Assembly (NCBI RefSeq): GCF_027944115.1
Contig: NZ_JAPJZI010000001.1
Coordinates: 2,294,001 to 2,358,000, forward strand
Reading direction: 5' to 3'
DNA length: 64,000 bases
From: Hoeflea prorocentri
GTDB lineage: Bacteria; Pseudomonadota; Alphaproteobacteria; Rhizobiales; Rhizobiaceae
Part shown: piece after piece, positions 51,233 to 60,615 of the stretch
Position numbering within the stretch: position 1 is the first letter of the stretch
How the letters are laid out: the number at the start of each line of letters is the position of its first letter
Translations under genes and position numbers: made by a program
Notes under the pieces: generated by a model
What the model saw: the letters and a program-made list of their open reading frames with translations, nothing else
The model's database searches: none
Told to the model about the DNA's origin: nothing

Positions 51233-53164
51233 ATGAACGCTACGGCATCGCACGACGCCTCACAAACCCTGGACGTCATTACGATTGGCCGGTCCTCGGT
51301 GGATCTTTACGGCCAACAAATCGGCTCACGGCTCGAAGACGTCAGCTCCTTTGCCAAGTCGGTCGGCGGATGCCCGTCCAATATCGCGATAGGCTCGTCA
51401 CGTCTCGGATTGAAATCCGCCGTCATCACCCGGGTCGGTAACGAACAGATGGGCGGCTTCATACGGGAACAGATGCAACGGGAAGGTGTTGACTGCCGCG
51501 GTATCGTGACGGATCCGGACAGACTGACGGCGCTGGTGCTCCTGTCGGTCCAAAACGACACCACCTTCCCGCTCATCTTCTATCGCGAAGACTGTGCCGA
51601 CATGGCTTTGTGCGCGGACGATATCGATCCGGACTTCATTGCCCTTTCCCGTTCGGTGCTTGTTTCGGGAACGCATTTTTCGAAACCCGGTCCCGCCGCC
51701 GCCCAGGAAAAGGCGATGCGCCTTGCACGGCAGAACGGTGCGAAGGTAGTTCTGGACATCGACTACAGGCCGAACCTTTGGGGTCTGGCCGGGCATGCAT
51801 CGGGTGAAGAGCGCTATATCGCTTCCGGTGCGGTGTCGGAAAAAATGAAGGCCGTGCTGGCGGCTTGCGATCTCATTGTCGGCACGGAGGAGGAAGTGCT
51901 GATCGCATCCGGAGAGAATGAACTTCCGGCGGCTCTCAAGACGATTCGCGGCTTGAGCGATGCAACCATCGTTCTCAAACGCGGTCCGATGGGCTGTATC
52001 GTCTACGATGGTGCGATACCAAACGACCTCGAAGACGGTATCGTCGGCAAAGGCTTTCCGATCGAGGTCTATAATGTCCTCGGTGCCGGTGATGCCTTCA
52101 TGTCCGGTTTCCTGCGTGGCTGGCTGCGCGGAGAGGATCACAAAACCAGTGCGACATGGGCCAATGCCTGTGGCGCATTCGCCGTATCGCGGCTCTTGTG
52201 CTCTCCGGAAATTCCCACCTGGGAAGAACTCAGCAGTTTTTTAAGGGATGGCTCGCCCCACCGCGCCTTGCGCAAGGACGAGAGCATCAATCACATTCAT
52301 TGGGCAACAACACGCAACAAGGACATTCCGCTGCTCATGGCGCTGGCGATCGATCATCGGGTTCAGCTGACCGATATGGCCGACTCCGCCGGCGCCGACT
52401 ACGCCCGGATTGCTCAATTCAAACGCCTGGCCGTCGCATCTGCTGCGCAGGTGGCCGACGGACGGCCGGGTTTCGGTATGCTTCTCGATGAACGGTTTGG
52501 CCGCGAGGCTTTCTTCGACGCGGCAAGACACAATTTCTCATGGCTTGGCCGCCCGGTGGAGGATCCAGGCTCCAGGCCGCTGCGTTTCGAATTCAGCCAG
52601 GACATCGGTTCGCAACTTGTTGAGTGGCCGAACGACCACTGCATCAAAGCGCTGTGTTTCTATCACCCGGACGATGACGAGGCGCTCAAAGCCGAACAGC
52701 AGGAAAAGCTTCTGAGCTTGTTTGAGGCAGCGCGGAAGGTCGGCCGTGAGCTGCTTGTCGAGATCATCGCAAGCAAACACGGAAATCTGAAGGACGACAC
52801 CATCGCCCGCGCCTTGGCAGAACTCTATGCCCTTGGCATCAAGCCCGACTGGTGGAAACTTGAGCCGCAGACATCGCCTGCCGTCTGGTCGAAAACCGAA
52901 GAGGTCATAAAGCGCAACGATCCTTGGTGCCGGGGCATTATCGTTCTGGGGCTCGATGCAACGGTTGCCGAACTGGAAGATGCGTTCCGGGCTTGCGCTC
53001 AAACCGAAACTGTCCGTGGCTTCGCCGTCGGACGGACAATTTTTGCCGATGCGGCCAAAGCCTGGCTCGCGGGCGAGATCAATGATGAACAGGCAATTGC
53101 GGACATGACGGAGCGGTTTGAAAAGCTCTGCGCGCTTTGGCTCCGTTGCCGCAGTTCACACTGA
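51233..53164 (+). CDS. iolC: Bifunctional 5-dehydro-2-deoxygluconokinase / DUF2090 aldolase (fused IolC)
   Basis: A 643-residue two-domain protein. Residues ~15-330 are a PfkB kinase (ITIGRSSVDLYGQQIG, SVGGCPSNIAIGSSRLG, VLDIDYRPNLWG, VYNVLGAGDAFMSGFLRG). Residues ~340-640 are the DUF2090 TIM-barrel domain (IPLLMALAIDHRVQLTDMAD, WPNDHCIKALCFYHPDDDE, GIIVLGLDATVAELEDAF) thought to cleave the phosphorylated product. A long in-frame extension overlapping iolR is rejected; ATG 51233 has GGAGAG upstream. The single-domain paralogue at 9259 lacks the second half. Confidence 0.93.
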   Translation: MNATASHDASQTLDVITIGRSSVDLYGQQIGSRLEDVSSFAKSVGGCPSNIAIGSSRLGLKSAVITRVGNEQMGGFIREQMQREGVDCRGIVTDPDRLTALVLLSVQNDTTFPLIFYREDCADMALCADDIDPDFIALSRSVLVSGTHFSKPGPAAAQEKAMRLARQNGAKVVLDIDYRPNLWGLAGHASGEERYIASGAVSEKMKAVLAACDLIVGTEEEVLIASGENELPAALKTIRGLSDATIVLKRGPMGCIVYDGAIPNDLEDGIVGKGFPIEVYNVLGAGDAFMSGFLRGWLRGEDHKTSATWANACGAFAVSRLLCSPEIPTWEELSSFLRDGSPHRALRKDESINHIHWATTRNKDIPLLMALAIDHRVQLTDMADSAGADYARIAQFKRLAVASAAQVADGRPGFGMLLDERFGREAFFDAARHNFSWLGRPVEDPGSRPLRFEFSQDIGSQLVEWPNDHCIKALCFYHPDDDEALKAEQQEKLLSLFEAARKVGRELLVEIIASKHGNLKDDTIARALAELYALGIKPDWWKLEPQTSPAVWSKTEEVIKRNDPWCRGIIVLGLDATVAELEDAFRACAQTETVRGFAVGRTIFADAAKAWLAGEINDEQAIADMTERFEKLCALWLRCRSSH

Positions 53165-53178
53165 GAGGAGATTTTGAC

Positions 53179-53976
53179 GTGTCGAAACTTCTGGTGAAGC
53201 CCAAGGACGGGCACGGCCTCGTCACCCACATCACTCCCCAGGCCGCCGATTGGGAATACGTCGGTTTCGATCTGCACAAACTGCGGCCGGCTGACACGGT
53301 TGGCGCGCAAACGGGCGATCGTGAAATCTGCCTTGTATTCGTGAGTGGTCAGGGATCGGTTTCCATAGGCGGTAACGATCTCGGCCTTCTGGGCGAGCGT
53401 CTGTCGCCATTCGATGGTGTACCTGCCGCTGTCTATATCCCTGGCGGATCAAACTGGCAGGTGACGGCCAGGAGCGATGTCGAGCTCGCCGTTTGCTCGG
53501 CACCCGATACCGTTCACAACCTGCCACCACGGATTATTGCACCGGACAATCTCAGCAAGGAAACGCGCGGGTCAGGCACCAATACACGCTACGTTACCAA
53601 TATCCTGCCGGAAGATCAGCCGGCCCAGTCATTGCTGGTGGTCGAGGTCATCACGCCGGGCGGACACACCTCTTCCTATCCGCCCCACAAGCACGATCAG
53701 GACAATCTTCCGCATGAATCACGGCTTGAGGAAACCTATTATCACCGTTTGAACCCGCCTCAGGGCTTTGGCTTCCAGCGTGTCTACACAGATGACCGGT
53801 CATTGGACGAAGCGATGGCCGTGGAAGACGGCGACGTCACGCTTGTGCCGAGGGGATATCACCCCTGCGCGGCCTGTCATGGCTATGATCTTTATTATCT
53901 GAACGTCATGGCCGGCCCCAGGCGGACCTGGAAATTCCACAATGCCGCCGAACACGAATGGCTGCTTGATACTTAA
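53179..53976 (+). CDS. iolB: 5-deoxy-glucuronate isomerase (IolB), cluster B copy
   Basis: A 265-residue cupin isomerase. Metal-binding segments are YPPHKHDQDNLPHESRLEET and YHRLNPPQGFGFQRVY, with GYHPCAACHGYDLYYLNVM near the end. The start is GTG 53179 after GAGGAG, 14 bp past iolC; an earlier frame start overlaps iolC. Cluster B has no iolD, iolE or iolG in the window, so full inositol breakdown would need cluster A genes or genes elsewhere. Confidence 0.93.
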   Translation: MSKLLVKPKDGHGLVTHITPQAADWEYVGFDLHKLRPADTVGAQTGDREICLVFVSGQGSVSIGGNDLGLLGERLSPFDGVPAAVYIPGGSNWQVTARSDVELAVCSAPDTVHNLPPRIIAPDNLSKETRGSGTNTRYVTNILPEDQPAQSLLVVEVITPGGHTSSYPPHKHDQDNLPHESRLEETYYHRLNPPQGFGFQRVYTDDRSLDEAMAVEDGDVTLVPRGYHPCAACHGYDLYYLNVMAGPRRTWKFHNAAEHEWLLDT

Positions 53977-53985
53977 CGCGCGTTC

Positions 53986-54381
53986 CTAGTCATCTGGAAG
54001 CACGGCCGTCGCCTCGATCTCGACCTTGGCCGCGTCATCCATCAGCGCGACCACCTGAACGACGGCCATGGCCGGAAAATGCCGGCCGATCACGCGGCGA
54101 TAAGCAGCACCGAGTTCGCGCTGGCATGCGAGATATTCGGCTTTGTTCGTGATGTACCATGTCATGCGCACGATGTGTTCCGGACCGGCTCCGGCTTCCG
54201 CCAGGACGGCGACGATATTGCGGAAAACCTGCTCGCACTGACCGACAAAGTCATCGGTTTCAAAAACCTGGTCTGCATTCCAGCCGACGAGGCCGCCAGT
54301 GACGACAACGCGGCCGCTGGCCTCAATACCGTTGGCATAACCTTTTGCCGGTGCCCAACCTTCGGGATTTAGAGTTCTCAT
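53986..54381 (-). CDS. RidA/YjgF-family protein lacking the catalytic-type Arg
   Basis: A 131-residue chorismate-mutase-like fold protein (RVVVTGGLVGWNADQV, VAVLAEAGAGPEHIVRMTWY, AAKVEIEATAVLP). In deaminating RidA the segment PARSCV carries the essential Arg; here it reads PAMAVV, so Arg is replaced by Met. It therefore is not expected to be a standard 2-aminoacrylate deaminase. It is the last gene of the aminobenzoate operon, 37 bp after livF, and may act on a pathway enamine or imine. ATG 54381 is chosen; the upstream extension overlaps livF. Confidence 0.85.
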   Translation of the reverse strand: MRTLNPEGWAPAKGYANGIEASGRVVVTGGLVGWNADQVFETDDFVGQCEQVFRNIVAVLAEAGAGPEHIVRMTWYITNKAEYLACQRELGAAYRRVIGRHFPAMAVVQVVALMDDAAKVEIEATAVLPDD

Positions 54382-54418
54382 AATGCTCTTGCCTTCACTT
54401 GATACGTTCTTCCGGCCA

Positions 54419-55102
54419 TCAGACCCCAAGAAAACGGTCCTGAATATCTTTGTTGAGATCGGATGGCGGACCATCCCATACACTGGTTCCACGCTCGAGA
54501 ATCGAACAACGGTCCGCCACCTTCATGAGTTCCTTCAGCGTTTTGTCGACAATCAGGATCGACTGGCCCGCCATTTTCAATTGCGAAACCGCGGACCAGA
54601 TTTCCCGCCGGATAACAGGCGCAAGGCCTTCAGTCGCCTCATCGAGGATAAGCAGTTTCGGGTTGGTCATGAGCGCCCGCCCAATGGCCAGCATCTGTTG
54701 TTCGCCACCCGACAGCGTGCTTGACGATTGCCGCTGGCGCTCCTTGAGGCGCGGAAACATCGCGTTGACCCGTTCCAGGGTCCATTCGCCCGGGCGCGCC
54801 GCCACCACCAGGTTTTCGTGCACCGTCAGATTGGGGAAACACCGCCGCCCCTCCGGCACCAGCCCTACGCCAAGCCGGGCAACCCGATGCGAGCGCAATG
54901 GGCCCAGGTCACGGCCGCGGAAACGAACGGAGCCGTGCCTGTAGGGCAGAATTTTGCAGGCCGAGCGTATGGTAGTCGTTTTGCCCATTCCGTTGCGGCC
55001 CATGAGGGCAACGACCTCTCCCTCGTCGACACTCAGATTGACGCTGAACAGCGCCTGGGAGCGTCCATAAAATGCCTGCAGGCCTTCGATCTCAAGCAGC
55101 AT
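54419..55102 (-). CDS. livF: Branched-chain-type ABC ATPase LivF
   Basis: A 227-residue ATPase: Walker A GRNGMGKTTTIRSAC, signature TLSGGEQQMLAIGRAL, Walker B LLILDEATEGLAP. Its start overlaps the livG stop by one base (TAATG) with GGAGG upstream. With LivG it powers the LivHM channel. In this operon the substrate is probably 2-aminobenzoate or another aromatic acid rather than leucine. Confidence 0.92.
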   Translation of the reverse strand: MLLEIEGLQAFYGRSQALFSVNLSVDEGEVVALMGRNGMGKTTTIRSACKILPYRHGSVRFRGRDLGPLRSHRVARLGVGLVPEGRRCFPNLTVHENLVVAARPGEWTLERVNAMFPRLKERQRQSSSTLSGGEQQMLAIGRALMTNPKLLILDEATEGLAPVIRREIWSAVSQLKMAGQSILIVDKTLKELMKVADRCSILERGTSVWDGPPSDLNKDIQDRFLGV

Positions 55103-55851
55103 TATTCTTCCTCCCCGAGATAGGCTTCCCGCACATCCGGGTTGGAACGGATTTCTTCCACGCTGCCGCTGGCGATCACGCGGCCATAGACCAATACGGA
55201 AATACGGTCGGCAAGCGAGAAGACGGCTTCCATGTCGTGTTCGACCAGAAGAATCGGCACCTCGTGCCGAAGCGCATCGAGAAACTGCGTCAGGCTGCGT
55301 GAACCTTCCGGCCCCATGCCGGCCATGGGCTCATCCAGCAGGAGAAGCTGCGGTTTCAGCGCCAGCGCCATGGCCATTTCAAGCTGACGGCGCTCGCCAT
55401 GAGAAAGCTCGGCAGCCGGAATATTTGCCCGTTCGGAAAGGTCGACGGCTTCCAGCTTCTCCATCGCGGCATCGATCAGTGCACGGTCACGCATGACCGG
55501 CCTGAAGAAGCGGAAGCTCGAGCCTTGCGTGCTTTGAACGCTCAACATGACATTGCGCAATGCCGAGAATTCCGGTGCAACGGACGAGACCTGGAATGTA
55601 CGTCCAAGACCGCGGCGCACACGTTGAGCAACGGTCAGGGCGCCGATATCCTCACCGAGAAAACGAATATTGCCCCCATCCGGCGAGAGCGAACCGGCGA
55701 CCTGGTGGATGAGCGTCGATTTGCCGGCGCCATTGGGTCCGATCAGGGCGTGGATTTCGCCTTCATGCACATCAAGCGAGACATTGTCCGTTGCCTTGAG
55801 CGCACCGAAACTCTTGCGCAGCGAGTTGAGTGACAGGACGGCTTCAGCCAT
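55102..55851 (-). CDS. livG: Branched-chain-type ABC ATPase LivG
   Basis: A 249-residue ATPase: Walker [18 protein letters not shown], signature LSHGERRQLEMAMAL (His in place of the second Gly), Walker B LLLLDEPMAGMGP, and the typical C-terminus SGSVEEIRSNPDVREAYLGE. It overlaps livM by 8 bp and livF by one base. Confidence 0.93.
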   Translation of the reverse strand: MAEAVLSLNSLRKSFGALKATDNVSLDVHEGEIHALIGPNGAGKSTLIHQVAGSLSPDGGNIRFLGEDIGALTVAQRVRRGLGRTFQVSSVAPEFSALRNVMLSVQSTQGSSFRFFRPVMRDRALIDAAMEKLEAVDLSERANIPAAELSHGERRQLEMAMALALKPQLLLLDEPMAGMGPEGSRSLTQFLDALRHEVPILLVEHDMEAVFSLADRISVLVYGRVIASGSVEEIRSNPDVREAYLGEEE

Positions 55852-56824
55852 GATCGCGTCTCCCCGCCAGGACTCCGATCACGCCGCCGCGTACAAACAA
55901 CACAACGCAAAGCAGGATCAGTCCGAGGAAAAACTGCCAGTGCTCGGTGATACCGCCAAGGTAGAACTCCAGGACGATGAAAAGAGCTGCGCCAGCAAGC
56001 GGACCGAAAAGCCGGCCAACGCCTCCAAGAATCACAAAGATCATGATTTCGCCGGACAGGTGCCATGACAGCATCGACGGTCCGACAAAGCGGTTCAGGT
56101 CCGCAAACAGCGCACCGGCAAGCCCCGTCATGCAGGCGGAAATCACATAGGCCACAAGGCGGACATTGAAAGGCGCAATACCGGTTGCAGCCAGCCTGAC
56201 TTCATTTTGACGCGCGACTTGCAGTGCAGCGCCGAAACGCGAGTCGCGCAGCCGGGCAGATAGGAACAGGCCAAGCATCAGCGCCGCATAACAGATAAGG
56301 AAGAACTCGATCGGATTGAGTGTGTTGAGCCCCGGAAAGCCGTTGCGCACGTAGAATGACAGCCCGTCCTCGCCGCCATAGGAGGGCCAGGAAATGGCGA
56401 AGTAGTAGATCATCTGGGCAAATGCCAGGGTGATCATGATGAAATAGACACCCGATGTGCGCAGCGCGATCATACCGATCGCCACCGCAACCAGCGCGCA
56501 AACAAGGATTGCGACAATCCAGATGACAATCATGTCGTTGGTGCCGGCGATGGTAAAGGGAACGGTGAGAAACGGCTCCTGGTTGAATGCATGGATGGCT
56601 AGAATGCCAGCCGCATAACCGCCAAGCCCGAAAAAGGCAGCATGGCCAAACGACACCATTCCGCCAAACCCCAGCGCCAGATTGAGACCGACACCGGCGA
56701 GAGCCAATATGGCAACACGCGTTGCCAGCGTGACGTAAAAGGTCTCATCGGCCCACAGTGCCAGGAATGGAACGGCCAGAAGGCCAAGTCCCAAAATCCA
56801 GTTGATGGCTGTTTCACGCTTCAT
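55844..56824 (-). CDS. livM: Branched-chain-type ABC permease LivM
   Basis: A 326-residue permease with about ten membrane segments (LGLLAVPFLALWADETFY, SFGHAAFFGLGGYAAGILA, GLAGALFADLNRFVGPSMLS, IFVILGGVGRLFGPLAGAA), the last being the family's C-terminal glycine-rich block. ATG 56824 is chosen over a long arginine-rich extension that overlaps livH antisense-like sequence. It lies 7 bp after livH. Confidence 0.92.
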   Translation of the reverse strand: MKRETAINWILGLGLLAVPFLALWADETFYVTLATRVAILALAGVGLNLALGFGGMVSFGHAAFFGLGGYAAGILAIHAFNQEPFLTVPFTIAGTNDMIVIWIVAILVCALVAVAIGMIALRTSGVYFIMITLAFAQMIYYFAISWPSYGGEDGLSFYVRNGFPGLNTLNPIEFFLICYAALMLGLFLSARLRDSRFGAALQVARQNEVRLAATGIAPFNVRLVAYVISACMTGLAGALFADLNRFVGPSMLSWHLSGEIMIFVILGGVGRLFGPLAGAALFIVLEFYLGGITEHWQFFLGLILLCVVLFVRGGVIGVLAGRRDHG

Positions 56825-56831
56825 CGTAACC

Positions 56832-57752
56832 TCACGCTCCAGCCGAAAACAGGCCCTGCGGTTTAACCGCAAGGATGATCGCCATGAGGATGTAGATGGC
56901 CATCGAAGCGAGCGCCGAGCCGACCGATGTCGCCTGCGAGGCCTCCATGAAGAGCGCAAAGAACTGCGGCAGGAGAATGCGGCCCAGCGTGTCGACAACC
57001 CCGACAAGGATGGCGCCGATCAGCGCGCCTTTGACCGAGCCGATCCCACCGATGACAATCACCACGAAGGCAAGGATCAGAACCGGCTCCCCCATGCCGA
57101 CCTGTACCGACTGGATTGCTCCGACAAGCGCGCCCGCAAGCCCGGCAAGCGCCGCGCCAAGTGCAAACACAACGGTGTAGAGCGTGCGGATGTCGACACC
57201 CAGCGCACCGATCATTTCCCTGTCGGACTCCCCTGCCCTGATGCGCATGCCAAGCCGCGTACGCGAGATCAGCAGGTAAAGCCCAAAGGCAATCAAAAGA
57301 CCTATGGCTATGATTGTCAGACGGTAGAGCGGGTACTCCGCCCCGCCCGGCAAGGTCACTGCACCCTGAAGCACAGGAGGAATATCCAGAAAGAGCGGGA
57401 ACGAGCCGAAGACCCAGCGTGTACCTTCCGAGAAGATCAAGATAAGGGCAAAGGTCGCCAGCACCTGATCAAGATGATCGCGGTCATAGAGCCGCCGGAT
57501 CACTGCAATCTCGACCACCGCGCCGGCGGCGGCGGCCCCGGCAAGGCTTGCGACCAGCCCCAGCCAGAAGGAGCCGGTTGCCAGCGCCACGGTCGCGCAC
57601 AGGAATGCGCCGATCATGTAGAGCGAGCCATGAGCCAGATTGATCAGCCCCATGACACCGAAAACCAGCGTCAATCCGGCTGCCATCAAAAAGAGCATGA
57701 CGCCGAACTGGATGCCGTTCAGCAATTGCTCCGTAAGAAGGACAAGTGTCAT
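56832..57752 (-). CDS. livH: Branched-chain-type ABC permease LivH
   Basis: A 306-residue permease with about eight membrane segments. NGIQFGVMLFLMAAGLTLVF and GVMGLINLAHGSLYMIGAF are family signatures, and RTRLGMRIRAGESDREMIGA is the cytoplasmic coupling loop. It follows the binding-protein gene by 75 bp; that gap has only weak dyad symmetry (ATGCGG/CCGCAT, 57790-57820). Confidence 0.93.
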   Translation of the reverse strand: MTLVLLTEQLLNGIQFGVMLFLMAAGLTLVFGVMGLINLAHGSLYMIGAFLCATVALATGSFWLGLVASLAGAAAAGAVVEIAVIRRLYDRDHLDQVLATFALILIFSEGTRWVFGSFPLFLDIPPVLQGAVTLPGGAEYPLYRLTIIAIGLLIAFGLYLLISRTRLGMRIRAGESDREMIGALGVDIRTLYTVVFALGAALAGLAGALVGAIQSVQVGMGEPVLILAFVVIVIGGIGSVKGALIGAILVGVVDTLGRILLPQFFALFMEASQATSVGSALASMAIYILMAIILAVKPQGLFSAGA

Positions 57753-57827
57753 CGCTCGCGCAGCCTTTTAAGAAGCTCGTGATCAGTAAATGCGGACGAA
57801 AGTGACCCCTCCGCCCGCATCGTCATC

Positions 57828-58964
57828 TTAAAGCTTGCAGTCCCCGACATAGGCGCTGGAGCGGTCTTCCAGGCCAACGCCGACGATCTTGTTGGTCAGC
57901 ACGTCCCCTTCCTTGATGACCTCACGGACATAGATGTCCTGGATCGGGTGCTGGTTGCTGTCGAACTTGAAGTCGCCCCTGACACTGTCGAAATCCGCTT
58001 CCTTCAAGGCGGCCCGGAAGGCATCGGCGTCCTTCACATCGGCTTTTTGCATCGCGGACAGGATCAGATTGGCCGTATCGTAACCCTGGCTCGCATAAAG
58101 CGACGGCAGACGGCCATATTCAGCTTGAAAAGCCTCGACAAAGGCCTTGTTCGCCGGATTGTCGATATCCTTCGACCATTGCGACGAGTTCTTGACGCCA
58201 AGCGCCGCATCACCGACTGCTTTCAGGATGCCCTGATCAAAGGAGAAGGCCGGTCCCATTACCGGAACGTCCACGCCGGACTGGGCATATTGCTTCATGA
58301 AAGCGATACCCATGCCGCCCGGCAGAAAGAAGAAGACGCTGTCGGCGTCCGAGGCACGGATTTGCGCGATCTCGGCGGCGTAGTCGGTCTGGCCGAGCTT
58401 GGTGTAGAGTTCACCTGCGACATCGCCTTCGTAAAAGCGCTTGAAGCCGGTCAGCGCGTCCTTGCCGGCCGGATAGTTGGGCGCAAGGATAAACGTGTTC
58501 TTGAAGCCGGCGCTGCTTGCATGACCGCCCATGGCCTCATGGAGATTGTCGTTTTGCCAGGCAACATTGAAGTAGTTCTCATGGCAGCCCTTGCCAGCCA
58601 GCATGGACGGGCCGGCATTGGGCGACAGGTAAAAGACGCCCTGCGCCACGGATGACGGCACCACGGCCATGGCAAGGTTGGACCAGATAATCCCGGTCAG
58701 TACGTCGACCTTTTCCTTCTGGATCATCTTGTCGGCGATCTGAACGGCGAGATCCGGCTTTCGTGCGTCGTCCTCCACGATCACTTCAAGATCCTTGTTG
58801 CCGGCCATTTTGGCCGCGAGCAGGAAACCGTCGCGCACATCGACACCGAGGCCGGAGCCACCGCCCGAAAGCGTGGTGATCATGCCCACCTTGACGGGCT
58901 CGGCATAAGCCGCGCCAACCGTCATCGACAGCCCGGTCAGACCGGCCAATAGCAGTTTCTTCAT
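57828..58964 (-). CDS. Branched-chain-type substrate-binding protein (probable aromatic acid ligand)
   Basis: A 378-residue LivK-type binding protein with signal peptide MKKLLLAGLTGLSMTVGAAY (cleavage near AYA-EP). Domain motifs are VKVGMITTLSGGGSGLGVDV, YLSPNAGPSMLAGKGCHENY and SQGYDTANLILSAMQKADV. Members close to aromatic-CoA operons bind benzoate-like compounds; the operon suggests anthranilate. It lies 19 bp after the CoA-ligase gene. Confidence 0.9.
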   Translation of the reverse strand: MKKLLLAGLTGLSMTVGAAYAEPVKVGMITTLSGGGSGLGVDVRDGFLLAAKMAGNKDLEVIVEDDARKPDLAVQIADKMIQKEKVDVLTGIIWSNLAMAVVPSSVAQGVFYLSPNAGPSMLAGKGCHENYFNVAWQNDNLHEAMGGHASSAGFKNTFILAPNYPAGKDALTGFKRFYEGDVAGELYTKLGQTDYAAEIAQIRASDADSVFFFLPGGMGIAFMKQYAQSGVDVPVMGPAFSFDQGILKAVGDAALGVKNSSQWSKDIDNPANKAFVEAFQAEYGRLPSLYASQGYDTANLILSAMQKADVKDADAFRAALKEADFDSVRGDFKFDSNQHPIQDIYVREVIKEGDVLTNKIVGVGLEDRSSAYVGDCKL

Positions 58965-58983
58965 GTCATTCCTCCCTAGTTTT

Positions 58984-60615
58984 TCAATCTTGTTCTTTTA
59001 GTCTAAAGCGCTGAACCTTGCCAGTCTGTGTTTTTGGCAAGCTTTTGATAAACTTGACTGATCTAGGATATTTATAGGGAGCGATCGTCGCCTTCACATG
59101 GTCCTGCAGACGTTTGGCGGTTGCCTCATCGGCGGCCACGCCCTCGCGCAACACGATATGCGCTTCGACAATTTGCCCGCGCTCCTCATCAGCCGCGCCT
59201 ATTACACCGCATTCGACAACGTCTTCATGGGCCAGTAGCGCAGCCTCGACCTCCGGGCCGGCAATATTATAGCCCGATGAAATGATCATGTCGTCGGCGC
59301 GGGCAACAAAATGGAAGACGCCGTCTTCATCCTGCATGAAGGCATCGCCTGTCAGGTTCCAGCCGTCGCGGACATAGTCCTGCTGACGGGTATCGTTGAG
59401 ATAGCGGCAGCCTGTCGGCCCGCGCACGGCAAGCCTTCCGGGCTCCCCACGCGGTTTTTCGGTCATGTCGTCACCGACTATCTTGGCCTCATAACCCGTT
59501 ACAGGCTTTCCGGTCGCGCCGGCCTGCGAACTCCCGATGCGGTTCGAAATGAAGATATGCAGAAGTTCCGTGGCCCCGATGCCATCGAGGATCGGTTTAC
59601 CGGTCTTTTCACGCCACAGGTCATAGACCGGTGGCGGCAGCGTTTCGCCCGCCGACACGGCGATCCGAAGGGACGACAGATCGGCCCCCTCTTCCATCGC
59701 CGCAAGCATGGCACGATAGGCAGTTGGTGCAGTAAAACAGATCGTCGCCTTATAGGCCTGGATGATCTCGACCATGTTCGGCGGCGTCGCGCTTTCCAGC
59801 AGCGTCGCCGCCGCACCAAAACGCAGCGGGAAAATCGCCAGGCCGCCAAGACCGAAGGTGAAGGCAAGCGGCGGGGAGCCGACAAAAACGTCATCGGGCG
59901 TCACGCCGAGAACTTCGCGCGCATAGCCGTCAGCGATGATGAGCAGATCGCGATGGAAATGCATTGTGGCCTTCGGTTCGCCCGTGGTTCCGGAGGTAAA
60001 CCCCAGTAGCGCCACATCGTCACGGCCGGTATCGACCGCGTCGAATTTGACCGGCTTGTTCAAGGCCACCCGGTCGAGTTCGGCATCATGGTTGGCCGTG
60101 CCGTCAAAGCCGATCACCTGCTCGAGGTGCTTGTTGTCCTTTGCACACTGCACCAACTCATCCATGAGCCGGGTGTCGCAAAGTGCCAGCGATATCTCGG
60201 CCTTGTCGACGATCTGGCCGAGTTCGGCCGCGCGCAGCATGGGCATGGTGTTGACCACCACCGCCCCGGCCTTGGTGGCGGCAAGCCAGCAGGCAACCAT
60301 GGCCGGATTGTTGGCTGAACGGATGAGGACGCGATTGCCCGGTTTTACGCCATAATCCTCGACCAGCGCGTGGGCGATGCGATTGGTCCAGTCGGCCAGT
60401 TCCTTATAGGTCCGCCGGCGCCCATTGCCGATCAGAGCGGTGTGATCGGCAAAGCCTTTGTCGACCATCACATCGGTCAGCTCAACCCCGGCGTTGAGGC
60501 GATCAGGATAATCGAAGCCCGACAGATCAAGCTGCGGCCAGGTCTCAGCCGCCGGCAGATTGTCGCGGGTAAACGTATCGATATGGGCCGTCGGACCCAG
60601 ATTCGTCTGTGTCAT
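58984..60615 (-). CDS. 2-aminobenzoate/benzoate-type CoA ligase
   Basis: A 543-residue AMP-forming ligase. The P-loop is [20 protein letters not shown], the acyl site region [20 protein letters not shown], then [15 protein letters not shown], and the catalytic Lys near the C-terminus in [18 protein letters not shown]. It is of the benzoate/aminobenzoate CoA ligase subgroup and should activate 2-aminobenzoate to its CoA thioester. It overlaps the acyl-CoA dehydrogenase gene by 4 bp. Confidence 0.85.
   Translation of the reverse strand: MTQTNLGPTAHIDTFTRDNLPAAETWPQLDLSGFDYPDRLNAGVELTDVMVDKGFADHTALIGNGRRRTYKELADWTNRIAHALVEDYGVKPGNRVLIRSANNPAMVACWLAATKAGAVVVNTMPMLRAAELGQIVDKAEISLALCDTRLMDELVQCAKDNKHLEQVIGFDGTANHDAELDRVALNKPVKFDAVDTGRDDVALLGFTSGTTGEPKATMHFHRDLLIIADGYAREVLGVTPDDVFVGSPPLAFTFGLGGLAIFPLRFGAAATLLESATPPNMVEIIQAYKATICFTAPTAYRAMLAAMEEGADLSSLRIAVSAGETLPPPVYDLWREKTGKPILDGIGATELLHIFISNRIGSSQAGATGKPVTGYEAKIVGDDMTEKPRGEPGRLAVRGPTGCRYLNDTRQQDYVRDGWNLTGDAFMQDEDGVFHFVARADDMIISSGYNIAGPEVEAALLAHEDVVECGVIGAADEERGQIVEAHIVLREGVAADEATAKRLQDHVKATIAPYKYPRSVKFIKSLPKTQTGKVQRFRLKEQD

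Noticed and set aside
56802-57782. 326-codon open frame on the plus strand
   Set aside because: Antisense to livH; charged, low-complexity translation typical of the reverse strand of membrane proteins.
57790-57820. Dyad ATGCGG/CCGCAT after the LivK-type gene
   Set aside because: Only 6-bp arms with a 19-nt loop; too weak to call a terminator like those after the other binding-protein genes.
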